DNA from: Clavelina lepadiformis
Taxonomy: Eukaryota; Chordata; Ascidiacea; Aplousobranchia; Clavelinidae
DNA: 64,000 nt
Direction of reading: 5' to 3'
Assembly: GCF_947623445.1 (NCBI RefSeq)
Contig: NC_135240.1
Location: 4,774,001 to 4,838,000, forward strand
The notes under the pieces: model-generated
What the model was told of the DNA's origin: nothing
What the model saw: the letters and a program-made list of their open reading frames with translations, nothing else
Databases searched by the model: none
Translations under genes and position numbers: made by a program
Shown: one piece after another, positions 38,685-56,830 of the stretch
Layout: every line of letters starts with the position of its first letter
How positions within the stretch are numbered: position 1 is the stretch's first letter

Positions 38685-40664
38685 AGAGAAAACATTAGAA
38701 AACATAAACATTAAACTGTTAAGAGTAAATCCATGAAAGAAATTACTTAGACTCTCATTATTCTTTATTTAAATGCATGAAACTGATATTCAGCGTTGAA
38801 CAGAATTTGTTGTAATTCTTTGTTGTTTTTTATTTTTGGTTGACGCTGTGCAGGTTCATATGATTATGACATGACATTTATTATTATGACGACGCTTTAT
38901 GCATGAAAAGTATTCTCGTAAGTTGTGATCCAGCTTAGTATGAGAGCACCATTTGCACTTGTTTGCTGGAACAGTTTAAAGCAGTTTTACAGCAAATTAA
39001 ATGAAATCGTCACAAAACCTTTGTTGTTGTTATATTGCACACCGCAGCCGTCCAATAATGTGACCTCCCCCAAAATTCTCTCCCCCTACCCCAACCTTAG
39101 AAACGAGATTAAGTCTTTTGGTTTCCTTGTCATGGAAGTATTGTTTTACAATTCAATGCACCAGGTCAATATTTGTTATAAAGTAATACAACACTGCTTC
39201 AGTTTACACTGAAAGTAAATACATGAATATTATTTGTTTAGGTGTGAAAACTTTGTTGAGCTTTGTAGTTTAATCTTTTTTAACACTATTTTGTATGTGA
39301 CGATTATCATTTATCATTTTTGCCGTTTTGTTTTGTGATTCTTTTCAAGTGTTAAAGTTCATTCACTTTGTGTGTTAGTGAAGTTATTATTTTATCCTGC
39401 TACGATGATGAGCATTTTTTTTCTTACTTACAATGACGACACAGACGCGATATAACATGCATTGTGTTGAATGATTCAAACAGTGTTGTTGATTGTATTT
39501 GTTTTAAATGAAAATTTGCATTTCTTTCTTTGATATCACGCAGCTTAAATGATTAAGTTTAAGTGTTAAGAGATGAATATTTCCTGCTACTTGTTGAAGA
39601 TGATTTGTAGATTTGTGATAATTGTGTTTTGTACTATTTTTGCATTGTTAACCTGCATTGTTTATTTGCCACCGTTTGTGTATCTGCATAATTAGCATAT
39701 AACTTGTGAAAGTTTAAAAATGACGTTACTTTACGCCACGCTAAGGTTACAAATTCTACCTTAGTTTAAGTGACCGGTATGATGATGTTGTGGTTACCAT
39801 TTGAGCACATTTACTTTTTTCCCAGGCCACATTGTTACGATGATTACGTAGTCACCAAATGCCTTTATACAATGTGTGTTTCTACAAATCCATTTCATAG
39901 ACTGCGGTCTGTACTTCACACCTCGTTGTTCGTCGTGGACGTCGTTCAAAAAAAGCTTTAATTTCGCTAAATTCTGCTCACTACTTGCTGCTTTACCGTC
40001 GGAATCCTTAACCCCAAAGTATCGCTTTCCTTGGACTAAGGAAAAGTCTTTGCACGACTTAAACTCGCCGCGACAATTTTCACTGCTCAAGTCCCGGTTA
40101 CCGAGATTTTTCTGTGAAAGTTCTCGACCCACTTTAATATTTTTAAATTGCAAGCGTTCTGGGCATCGGATTGTAAATATTTCACTCAGGTGACTTTCTT
40201 CGCGCAATAAAAGAAAAATTAAAAAGATGTTGTTTGGTTGTTATTGTAATTTGAATCCGACGCTCTTGGCTTGTTCAGTATGACCTCACAGTATGAGGTC
40301 AGCGCAGCATGCAACGTAAAATGCGTAAGATTTTGCGTAATATCTGCGTCACTTTACATAAAACCTTGTTTTTCCTTTGCATTGTAAGTAAAGTTTAGAA
40401 TAATTAATTAGATGTAAATAAGAACTAAAAACACTGTTTACGCGCACAGCAGATAGACCTTGCAAACTCTATACAACAGTGATGTCCTTTGACATCGAAC
40501 ATGAGTTCAGATCATTACAAAGCCGATCAACCAAGCTGACACGGCAACTTTAAATTAACCAGTAATTTCTTATTTCTGACTAAATATTATTATACAAATA
40601 TTTACATGCTGTACCTAGTATAACTGCGTCACAGATTATTAAGTCTTTTTTGTTCCAATTTTTA
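38685..40664. other. Intergenic after copy 2
   Basis: Copy 2 3' untranslated region and AT-rich sequence. Around 39794-40207 both strands stay open for over 100 codons, but neither product resembles a known family and there are no splice or start cues. Part of it (about 39960-40120) recurs in diverged form at 41260-41390, suggesting an old repeat rather than a gene. Confidence 0.35.
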
Positions 40665-40998
40665 AATTTGAGCTTTATGACATCATAGTGACCACAGCTT
40701 CAATCTGACTTACGATGATTGTTTTAAGCAATGTTCTCAAAACTGAAATCAAACAAGTTAAATAAATAAGGTGTTAAAATAGAAATAATGGAAGCATTTC
40801 CATCTATATCAGGACGACTAAAATGTGCCCTGTACTGGCCTTAGAAAGACGAACCAGATATGGATGTTGGTGATATGACCTTGGAATTGGTCTCTGAGAA
40901 GTCAACAACCAATTGGATTCATCGATACTTCAAACTGACACGGGTTTGTGTTATGAGTTGGTTTCTATAGCAACAGTCTTATTTTTTCTCCCCATATA
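40665..40998 (+). pseudogene. Isolated broken PTP exon fragment
   Basis: Matches copy 3 from about 53236 to 53550, including intron flanks, so it is a genomic duplicate and not a retrocopy. The exon equivalent is 40813-40943 (131 bp) with acceptor and donor kept. It contains an in-frame TAG at 40842-40844 where copy 3 has TTG. No neighbouring PTP exons accompany it. Confidence 0.85.
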
Positions 40999-41259
40999 CT
41001 GTAATTGTTATAAAGAAACAAATCGATACAAACCTTAGCGCGGATTGGCTAAAATTTATGTTCGTGGTGTTCTAGATCACATAGATATTGGATACTTTTA
41101 CACAAGACTCGATATGTATGCATGTGCAAGTTTGCGGTAAAGATGCAATCCTCGATCACTTACTGAAAAATGTATTGTTAAGTTGCTATTTATGTATTTG
41201 CATGATTTAACACACACTTTGAGGAACCTCAAACTGAGGTTACTTTACCATAAAGATGC

Positions 41260-41390
41260 GATTTTCGCCTCGTTGTAACTGGTGGTTCCGGCAACTTTTT
41301 TCTTGTTCATGGACCGAGGAAATGTCTTTGCACGAATTAAATCCGGCGATGATTCTTCATCGCTCGAGCCCCGAGGGACGAGTTTTCTGC
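41260..41390. repeat. Diverged repeat of 39960-40120
   Basis: The two stretches share the series CTTGGACTAAGGAAA.GTCTTTGCACGA.TTAAA...GCG.CGA and CTC(A/G)AG.CCC..G, with many changes. Both follow the copy 2 gene in direct order. Nature unknown; no termini seen. Confidence 0.4.
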
Positions 41391-41589
41391 ATAGCTGATT
41401 GTTAAATTTTATTTTGTTTCTGTTTTTAAAACTGTGAAGAAATATTTTCGGGTGAGGACTTCGGTGGTTATAGGTTTTATTTAACCGGTTTCAGGAAAAT
41501 ACCACACAAGCAACTCAAAGTTTAGGAAAACTTTTTTTTAGTTTCACATAAAAGTTACTTTAATATTTTCTGGCCATACCACTTGCCAT

Positions 41590-41935
41590 GCAGCCTCTTT
41601 ATTAAGTACGAATACAACAGATGCTTTTGAAAAAGGCAACTCAGCAGTGGGAGTGCTCTTGGATCTTTCCAAAGCATTTGACACAATTAACCATGATATT
41701 CTGCTTGCGAAATTATATCACTGCGGCATTATCGAGAAATCGCAAATAGTTGGTTTAAAAGCTATCTTTCTGATCGTAACCAAGTATCATAGTTGATTTT
41801 AATGGAACCTTATCTAGCTCAACTTGCAAAATGCAACATGGAGTTCCACAAGGATCGATTCTTGGACCTCTACTTTTCCTCATTTATGTAAATGACTTTA
41901 AAAATTTTCTAAAAATATTTGGATGTGTGATGATC
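41590..41935 (+). pseudogene. LINE reverse transcriptase relic
   Basis: Pieces of a non-LTR retrotransposon RT in order: L-D-L-S-K-A-F-D-T-I-N-H-D-I-L (from about 41655), [11 protein letters not shown] (near 41750-41785), and [19 protein letters not shown] near 41840-41895. These are Jockey/CR1/RTE-like signatures. Frame changes lie between them and the catalytic DD box is not present. A heavily truncated, dead copy. Confidence 0.8.
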
Positions 41936-43394
41936 GAGCCATGATGTGCTATACAGATTGATTTAAAGCATATTATACCACACAGATGGATTTTAATATA
42001 TTTCCTGCTTTGGTAAATTTACTGTGTGAGCCAAGCATTGTGGGCCGATGACGAACATCCGCCTAAGTCAATCATTGTATTGTGTTCGCTTAACTGCACT
42101 GTCCTTTTGTTAAACACTTTAATTAAACACGAAAAGTGAGGCCGAAAAGAAACACCTAAAATGGTTACATGTTTAAATCGCACATGTTTATTCTGTTTTG
42201 TGTTTAAATGTTGTAGGTGTTTACTAACTAGGTGTTTATTATCTTTGGTGTTTACTAACTAGGTGTTTAGCCTACTATTTTATGCGTATTGTTACTTGGC
42301 AGTCAAAATTTCCAAAATAGCATTTATTACAGCAGCGCAACAGAAACAAGGCAGGTACAATCACGGGCGCCGGAATTATTTTTGGCAAGGGGCAAAATTC
42401 GTAAAAAGGGCACTTTTTGAATGTCATTTTGGAAAATAAAGAAGGAAAAGGGGGCGATGGTTTCTCTGCCCTTCCTCTTCCGGCATCCGTGAGTAATAAT
42501 AATAATAACAACCGATAAGTTGCATTAAATAGCCTAACACAACCCTCGAATCGTTGTTACATCTGAAGTGGATTGAATCAGCAACAATGAATGTTTTCAT
42601 GGTTCCGGCTTCGTTATAAGAAACAAGCAAACTTGCCAGTGTTTTCTTTCTGGAGTTTAAACTAATCCGAAATGCCTAAAAATTTTAAAAAAATGTCAAT
42701 GTATACAAATTGTTCTGTAAAGCCACCAGTTAAATAAAGCAACTACAACTCACATTAATTAACAGTCTGCATTGCATCAAAAAGATTTGTTTTGCGGATT
42801 GGCCAAAGTTGTTTTTGTGACCTCAAAATGAGATTAAGTTCTTTCTCTGATGATGGATCCTAAGTCAAAAGTTTTGTTAGGTTTTTACACTGTTAATAAT
42901 AATGACTTTATTTTTCCCTCAATATATATCAAGTATCTGAACACATTATTCTTCAACAAAGCAATAAACTAATACACAAACAACCAAATTTGATTTTTGT
43001 TAATTGCTGGATGAATGCTCAGATTGCTCACCTCAGTCTTACGGCATTGCCGCTCAACATTGCTGTTACATTTGTTGTCTAGCGTGGTTAGCATGCTTAC
43101 GCAAGCGTCTTAAATCGTATTGTAATCAAATTGATAAACATTTCTGAATTTTTCCTCAATCTGCAAAATTTATCACTATATCAATAACCATGTTGCAGCC
43201 TCTAAACATGATCTACAACTGTATTCTCTTACAAAAGCATGAAAATCTAAAACACCTTATAATAAGTTTCTTTCAAACACTAACAAAAGGCATTTGTCCT
43301 AATAATGAAAACTTTTCAATGATTCCACTAATGCATCCATCTTTACATTAAACTAATTGCTTCTGGGTGAAAGACAGACATTGGTCTTAAATAC
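41936..43394. other. Non-coding, repeat-rich
   Basis: No gene seen. At 42112-42270 words of the type TAAACAC / GGTGTTTA recur on both strands, and similar words return at 44550-44700, so the interval may be an old element; no target duplication could be assigned. A small inverted-repeat element sits at 42361-42492. Confidence 0.3.
42361..42492. mobile_element. Possible 132-bp miniature inverted-repeat element
   Basis: The left end TCACGGGCGCCGG and right end CCGGCATCCGTGA are inverted repeats with two mismatches. The interior contains a purine-rich stretch. No clear target duplication was found, so the boundaries are tentative. Confidence 0.35.
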
Positions 43395-43767
43395 CTGTTT
43401 TAGTAGACCGTATTCCCATTCTGATTCTTCCTTTTCTAAATGATGTCTAATAACTTCAGTAGCCCTTTTTTGTCCATTCTGAATCTACAGTGATTAAAAA
43501 TATAAAACTAAACAATATAGCTTTTAAAACAGTAGTGAGATGTAATCAAGCTTTTTGATAAGGTGTCAGAATCTTTCTTTTCGAACGTCTTTGGAAGACT
43601 CGGACTCGGCAATGATTCCTCCACTCTCTGCAGTTTTCCACAAAAACTCAATTTTCATTTGTTTATTGAATTTTATAACATGTTGACCAACCCTGACATT
43701 GCTCACCAGGACCAGAAGAGTAAAGATTAATAATGCCTTACCCAAGAACATTACAAAAGTAGTAACA
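43395..43767 (-). other. Exon-like stretches, unidentified
   Basis: Two minus-strand pieces have coding character and splice borders. At 43767-43707 a 61-bp piece with AG and GTGAGC borders encodes a hydrophobic run (V-T-T-F-V-M-F-L-G-K-A-L-L...), faintly like one helix of choline-transporter-like SLC44 proteins. At 43484-43395 a 90-bp piece has acceptor cactgtag and donor GTATTT and encodes a charged peptide (R-A-T-E-V-I-R-H-H-L-E-K-E-E). I could not link them into a gene. Confidence 0.25.
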
Positions 43768-44980
43768 CTGGACATTTGCAATAAGTTCGCATTGTTTGAA
43801 CCTGGTGCTAAGCCAATCCACCACTGAAGCAACTCTTTTTGGCATGCACAGTATATTTTAAAATTAACTCAATATTGTTAATAATAAAAATGTCATGTGG
43901 ATCATAAATATATAATTCTGCATCACCTGCCAGTGTAGCTGAAGGAAACCTAATGATGAGGGTTGGTAACTGATGGTGAACGCTTATCATTTACCTTTCA
44001 ATCAAACGACGAGAAGAGAACGCCCACGTTAGGCCATGCCCGAGTAATTTCAAACTTTGATGGGCAAAGTATGGTAATTGGTTTTTCACCGTCCATTCCT
44101 GGGTGAATGGCTTTACTTGAAAACCAATCACAGCCAGTGGCGTAGCCGGAAAAAAATTGGGGGGGGGTCAAATATTTCATGAGATTACAAAGAGAACTAT
44201 ACAAATTGTTAATTTTAAGACACCGCCACTCGATGCAGAAACCTATAGACACAAAATATGGGGGCGGGGTGGCCAAAGCCCCTTTCACCTCTTTGAAATA
44301 TAGCCTACAGTAAGGCCTGAACAATACAATTTAGTGTTCAGCCACTCCATACAGGAAAATTTTTAAAACGACTCCAAGTTGCCAACTTTAAACCTAAGAA
44401 TTGAGTCCGAGATACAAATTTATACTGAACAATAGCTCGTGTAATCGTGTAATGCGAACAAGTCTAAAGCATATAGTACCGAACTGTTTTTGATAGATTC
44501 TTTCTAAAGCAACTTAAAGTATAAGATATAATTCAATAAAACTCATCAAAATAAACACATTCCTCCTAAACACCTTTTTGTTTGACACATTTTGTAATGT
44601 TTGTGTTATGTGTTTAACATTTAAACGCCTAAAGCGTGGAAAAAGTGTAGAATAGGCATAAATCATTATTAAACGTGTCATGGATTGTGGTGTTTAACCC
44701 ATACCCAGATAGCACGTCGCTCGAGGGCCGACGTCGAGCCTTTAGCTTGCTTTTGGCGGCCCACAAACGATAATCGCTGAAGGGCCAACTTCTTTTTGTC
44801 CAGCGGGCCTAGGTCGGGTAGGGAGCAACAAAATTTTTGTCGGACCTCGGTCGGCGCGTTAGCTACGATTTCCTACGAGCCGACTTTGGGCCTACCAACA
44901 ATCACTAACACACAGGGTTTTTATGCAGTTCAGCAAAAAGTTTATTTTTTCAAATTTGAAAGTTCCCTTACCAGCAAACA
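43768..44980. other. Non-coding with GC-rich patch
   Basis: At 44135 a lone hAT-like terminus (CAGTGGCGTAGCCGG followed by a G run) suggests a truncated MITE; no matching right end was found. About 44700-44920 is unusually GC-rich for this window, with repeated GTCGG/GGCC words and no open frame of note. It is probably repeat-derived. Confidence 0.35.
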
Positions 44981-44986
44981 CAATAT

Positions 44987-44992
44987 TTTATT
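44987..44992 (-). terminator. Poly(A) signal AATAAA
   Basis: AATAAA on the minus strand, about 14 bases after the TGA of the DUF4806-like gene at 45006. Position and strand fit its 3' end. Confidence 0.45.
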
Positions 44993-45005
44993 ATAATCAC
45001 TATCA

Positions 45006-45666
45006 TCATCCGCTATCATCACTTGTAGAAGATGAGTCGAAATTCATGAAATACAATTGTCTGCGCGTGGCTTCATCTTTCCGCTCTTTATCTAAAACAT
45101 TTTTGTAATGAAATATATTGCATAATGTTTGTTTACTATCTACAAAATTAAAAATGCAAAGTAAAACGTTCTGCAATACATGATATGAACATCACACACG
45201 CATGCCACACAGCTTACCCAATTTGTTCTTCATTCTTTTTAGCCGTCCCCCTTCCCTATCACTAGCATTTTTTAACCATTTCTTGATCTCGCAGATACTC
45301 TCTGCTTCCTTAATACCTGATTTCTTGGCAGCATCTAAAGTATAATGACATAAAAACAAAATACTGGAGTAAACATCATCGACAGATAATAGTAAATAAC
45401 ACTCACAATACATCTTAAAACAATTAAGAAGCGGTAAGCAACCTAAAAAATCAAAACATGACTAAGCAAAACCATCAACACTCAATTTCGACTTATTCAC
45501 CTATAACAGCTTTTGCGAGTTGTGATGAATGCATTCCTGTCTTATGAGTATGACCCTTTCCCATCCAATTACAATTGGTTGCCAGTTCACAGGTCAACAA
45601 TTTGGTCAACATCATACTGATAACATCTTTTGCTGTTATGCCACCTATTGTTTCTAGATAGGAAAT
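45006..45666 (-). CDS. DUF4806-like protein, 3' exons
   Basis: Three minus-strand exons join in phase: 45666-45501 (166 bp), 45334-45218 (117 bp) and 45091-45006 (86 bp, TGA). The first encodes Y-L-E-T-I-G-G-I-T-A-K-D-V and later N-W-M-G-K-G. This is the pattern of DUF4806, a C-terminal domain of unknown function found in many, often transposon-associated, metazoan proteins. The end is acidic and serine-rich (S-S-S-T-S-D-D-S-G). Introns are 126-166 bp. If the second exon is read through, another stop follows at 45192. Exons further upstream (above 45667) were not recognised, so the gene may be a 3' fragment. Confidence 0.55.
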
Positions 45667-46090
45667 CTAAAAAAAATCCTGATAAGAATCATTTGTTTGG
45701 CGGCATTATGTTACTGGTTACATGTCATGCTTTTACATGGAAGCATTATCAAAGTTGAAAAAATGTCAACGTAGTCCCCCATAACAATTAGATAAAAGAG
45801 ATGAAAATACTCAATATTCGTATTATTAATTATTAACGCTTTTTTGTTTCTATTTTTAAAACTGCAAAAAAAAAACTTGATCAGCTTAGGTGATTACCCT
45901 ATACCACAACTATGAATATTTTATGTTGTTCGTTTGTGTTTGAAAATAAATGGAAAATGCAATAGTAAGTAAGAGCATTGCATAAAGTAATTAACTTCAT
46001 ATTTACTTTTGTAAATGCATGTTTGTGTATGCCTTTAAACATATCAAAGAAAATTGTTGTTAGACTGAGTTGATATCGAACTGTCTGTAG

Positions 46091-46249
46091 AAAAAGAAAG
46101 CTTCAACTTTTGAATTACTTCAGAAAAATTTACAAAACATTTTTGCTTTGCTTGGAAAAGACGAGGCTGTAGCAGAAGGCGCGTACAAAACAATAAAAAT
46201 CTTTGTCCATGATATGTATGTATGGCACAAAAAACTATCAGTCTGTTAA
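46091..46249 (+). other. Short coding-like open stretch, unidentified
   Basis: A 52-codon open stretch after a possible acceptor (gtctgtag), with coding-like composition (L-L-Q-K-N-L-Q-N-I-F-A-L-L-G-K-D-E) and a TAA. No domain recognised and no partner exon found. It may be a transposon fragment or chance. Confidence 0.2.
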
Positions 46250-48055
46250 TGAAACCTCGCTTACATATATTTCTACAAATCTACAGACCAAAATAAAAAC
46301 ACAGGTTTTATTTCGGCTCTTTACCTTCGTATGCGTCAAGTTTAAGTCTGAAAATATCACAGTCATTGCAGACAACCAATATTTGTAACATTTGGCCAAG
46401 TGCATGCAAACTCTTCGGCATTGGTTAACACCAAAAACTGGAATAAGGAAGAGGTTTAGTTCTTACTCCTTTGGTTTGAAGCTGATTGTGTTTCGCCAAC
46501 CTTCCATGACGTTATGTTACACGCAACGTTGACGTTGATAGATGAGCAGCTCAGGAGATTCTGTCCTAAGCGGAGATGACTTTGAATAAGTAAAAATGTA
46601 ACTTATGATGTAATAAATATCATTTTTTTCTTGTGACTTGTGATTCGATTGGATTGGAGCTATTTCAAAAATTTCTTTATAACATGAAAACTATTCTTGC
46701 CTTCAATATTTTCCACTGTATTAAGATAAACAGTAGGGAGTTGGTCTATGATTAAAACAAACAAAAATAAATTACTGCATGGAGGTTGGGTCAGGGGATT
46801 CCGGAAAGGTTAGAACTTATTTTGCCATAATCAATAACCATTTACAGTATAAACGCTACTTAAGACCAAAATTCCATATAAAATTGCCAACTTGTGTGAA
46901 AGTGTCTACTTATAATCAACTTACAGTATGTCGTGTATCCTGTAACGTCACATCACTCAGGTGTGGACTCTTCACATTTTGGGGCTGACTGGAATTTAGC
47001 CTCTAATATTTTAGTCAGCTTTGGCTTTTTTTTAACACACAGCTGGATCTTTCTTTTATCCTGTAAAGCTATTGCGGAATTAACTAAATTTCCCAATATG
47101 GATAAATAAGAGGTCACTAACCCAGACACACCACGAATTTTTAGTCAGTTAAGTTAATTTTAGCAGTTGGTCCGGCCACCTTTGATTTCAAGGAGAGTGT
47201 TCTTGCAACTTCATGTAAGTACCAATTTTGGAGGAAACTGAAGGATGTTATTCTTTAGCCCCAGCAGCGTCGATGGATATTTCTTGATCGGGATGCACCA
47301 TGAAAATAGACAATCAAACTTTTGTTACTTGACACTTTTTGTTCTAATTTTACTCTTTTCGTTATGGAGATAGCAGGGTTTCTATAGAAGCCATGGAAGC
47401 CAATAACAACAACACAATAAACGTTCAAGCTAACTTATAATCTAATAACACAAGAAAGTCCGGTTGATTGATTTTGTGTAATAAAAGACATTTCAAGTTT
47501 ACAGTTTTTTTAATTTTCCAGAATTTGATGCTCATTGTTTGTTGATTTAACTTAAATGTTAGCGTGTGATTTTGTCAATAGTTTGTAGTGTGTAAGTAAG
47601 AAATACATGTTAGAAATTTCTGTACAAAACATCTGATATCTTAGATTTGTTTAAAACATGTGCCTGTAGCTGCTAATGAAAACAATAGGTGGCGCCAGCA
47701 GACCTTACCATAGTGAAGGATGTGGATACAGCCCACTACTAAAATTAGGAACAAAGGTAGGTACAGTATGTAGGTAGGTGTGTAGGTAGGTGTGTAGGTA
47801 GTATGTAGGTAGGTAGGTGTTCCAAATAACTAGTTCACCAAAATGCAGCGTATGCTCTTAAGATAGGTTTTTAAATTTGAATTCAGCCATTTGTGATTTA
47901 ATCAGATTTAAAACTTACATTGGAAAATAATTTTTTATTAGTTTAGCTTGGCATGTAACAAAAAGTTGGTCAAACATTTATGTAAAAAAACTGCGAGGTT
48001 CTTATGAGTAAAATAACGGCAACAAAAAGTTCGTTCAAGATAATTAACAATGATC
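46250..48055. other. Intergenic upstream of copy 3
   Basis: No exon is supported. It holds a TAGG-type microsatellite at 47755-47820 and should include the copy 3 promoter. It is unlike the upstream regions of copies 1 and 2, so copy 3 is probably regulated separately. Confidence 0.35.
47755..47820. repeat. TAGG/TGTAGG microsatellite
   Basis: An imperfect run of GTAGGTAGGT and GTGTAGGTAG units over about 66 bp. Confidence 0.85.
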
Positions 48056-54511
<6,456 letters not shown>

Positions 54512-56456
54512 TTTGTTGGAAGTTGAAATTTACGTTATCAATCGTTTGCTCTGTCGCGACGTAAACAAAACCGACCCATCATTGTTTTACAAACTTAATG
54601 CTCAATGCACTGGCTGCCACCAACGCGCGTTCTTGCCATTTCTATAAACTTTTCTTCAAACGAGAAAGATTATTTTGTTTAGAAGGAAGTTGTTTTTTGT
54701 TCAATCACGATTCTATTAATTGATAAAGTCAAGTATAGATAAAACTTTGAATATATTTTGTGATGAAACTTTGTATTCATTTCTGGGAGATATTTTATTG
54801 AAGTTCATATAACTATTGCACTGTATTAATCAAGACAAACTTGTTTTCATAGTTTTTAAGTCGCAACACTTACTTTTTATGGCACCAACTGCACTACTTA
54901 TACAAGACGATGTTTTTGTGATTTCCGCCAGTCCTGTAACATTTTTTCCATTATACTATGTGCTCAGTGTTGACAGGTGTAGTTGTGTTTGCTGAAAGAG
55001 GCCACATTGTTGTTGTATCTGCTGATGTAATGCAATATAACTTCATTCAACAAACAGACATCAATGAAAGCATTTTTGCCCTTGAGTGTTTGGAGATAAA
55101 CGTCTATTGCTGGGTGTGCAAAATCACTGGCACTTTTTTCTTAGGTTTTCTACTTTTTGAGCTAATTGTATCTTTTCTATATCCCTGCTATGTCAGCTAT
55201 TGTGATTTTTCTATTAACCTCTTTCCTCTGAATTGATTTAAAAGTTGTTCAGATGGAAGCTGTGCATGTCGGTTATAGTCACTTCCTCTAGTTTCTGTAA
55301 CGCAGTTTTTGCATAAACTGTAACTTTAACAAACACAGACGTGGTAAATGCGCTTATTAAGCGTCGAATTAAAACACAGAAAGTCACAGCTAAGTATGGA
55401 TGACTTGTTACATCTTGTAACATATTAGTTTCGTTTGTGTGAAACGAATGTTGGTGACATGCTTGCGTAACAGTTGTATATCATCTGAGTGACAGTTTAT
55501 TTGAGTGACAGTTTTTTTGAGTGACAGCTCATTTGAGTGACATAATTATAGTTCATTCGAGTGACACATTGATAAGTACTATTTAATTCATTTGAGTGAC
55601 ACATTGATAAGGACTGTGTAATTCATTTCAGTGACAGATTGACATTTTTTGTTTAAGTTGCAGTTGCTGTTAACAATCTTGTTGCAGTTACATTGCAAAA
55701 TAAACTTGTACTTGATTCATATCAACTCGAGAAATTAGCAGCCCATACTTAATATAAAGGAGCAAAACCTTTGGTTACTTATTTTCTTTGAAATACCTGG
55801 TATCTGCCACGTTGTTTACAAAACTAAGCTTATTAGTCAGGACGACGTTTCGCTAAAATCGTAATCAACTTTTCAGGTTTAAGATGATATTACTCAAATG
55901 TGGCTAGAGTAGGAAGTATGACGTTCTCTGATAAGTGCACGCAGCAAGGCAATGTTCTTTTATGGACACCATAACATTTTTTCCGTTTCCCTGTTTTTGT
56001 CATCGCTTGGTTGCATGATTTGCCTTTAGTTCCGCAGTATAGCAAGAAAATCTTCTTCCTTCTGGTGTGTAATCGAGTTTAGGTACTTCCGGGTAAATTT
56101 TTGTGTCGCTTGTATTATCTGTATCATTGCATGGAAATATTTTAAGTTATTGCAGAAGTAAAAAGTAATTAATAGCTTGCTAGGATAATTGTGCAGGTGA
56201 GCTTTTATGCGTTAGATGCGCAATGTGTAACAATCAGAACCTGCGATTTATATTTTTAACATAACAAACGAGCGTAGATAAAAGTTACATTCATCGTCGT
56301 CGAAATGTCAGCTCAGGGTCTTAGCGAGTTTACACTCAAAATATTTTAATGTTAGATGATAATTATAACGTTGCGTGGCATCGGAGGAGTTAGTGTCGGG
56401 CAAAGCAAGATATTTTCCCTGTGAAATTTAGCGACTAGCCCTTCCTGCTCCGTCAG
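54512..56456. other. Copy 3 3' region and intergenic
   Basis: Includes the 3' untranslated region of copy 3, part of which (to about 54670, and near 55065-55150) recurs in the relic at 56457-56830. An open frame at 54958-55236 lies in this region but has no supporting signal. An arm of a repeat element sits at 55466-55666. Confidence 0.4.
55466..55666. repeat. Solo arm of the GAGTGACA inverted-repeat element
   Basis: Starts near GTTGTATATCATCTGAGTGACA and repeats TTTGAGTGACA-type units about seven times, ending with aagttgcagttgctgttaa. It matches the left arm of the complete element at 60804-60990 almost throughout. The right arm is absent, so this copy is truncated or recombined. Confidence 0.75.
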
Positions 56457-56830
56457 TCAGAAGCTGGCATTTATGAGAACACTCAGCAGTCATCTAAGAA
56501 AATTTTCAGTTTGTGGGGAATTGAAATTTACGTCATGAACCTCTCGCGTACGCTCTGTCGTGAAGCAAAAACGTTCCATCTTTGTTCGAAATACTTATTT
56601 GTCAATGTACCAGTGCGCCAACTCTTACCATTTTCATGACGTTTTTACAAACGAGAACGATTCTTGTGAACTCATCACTTTCTATTGTTTCTGTTGATGT
56701 GTTGTTGCTGGTGCGATATAGCCAATATGGAAGCTAATAGAAGCAGTTTTGACGTCAAGTGTTCAGAGATAAACGCCTGCTGCTGAGTGCGCAAAATCGT
56801 TTGTAAAATTTTCTATTGCTCTGTACTTTT
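56457..56830 (+). pseudogene. Decayed 3' end of another PTP paralogue
   Basis: 56465-56670 aligns with the copy 3 last exon and 3' untranslated region: ATTTATGAGAACACT, then TTCAGTTTGT.GG, GAAATTTACGT.AT, GCTCTGTCG, and ACAAACGAGAA.GATT. A second block at about 56725-56830 matches 55065-55150. The tyrosine motif I-Y-E-N-T is still readable, but the second tail tyrosine and the frame are lost. No other PTP exon is attached. Confidence 0.75.

Noticed and set aside
39794..40207. 137-codon open frame on the minus strand
   Set aside because: The plus strand is open over the same bases, no domain is recognisable, there is no splice or poly(A) context, and part of the sequence recurs as a decayed repeat at 41260-41390.
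41590..41935. Active LINE
   Set aside because: Only RT fragments remain, with frame changes and no catalytic DD box or endonuclease.
43080..43125. tRNA-like A-box word (TAGCGTGGTTAGCATGC)
   Set aside because: No B box, no cloverleaf and no acceptor stem pairing; not a tRNA gene.
54958..55236. 92-codon open frame with hydrophobic segment after copy 3
   Set aside because: It lies in the copy 3 3' region; homologous sequence in the 56.7 kb relic does not keep the frame, so coding is unlikely.
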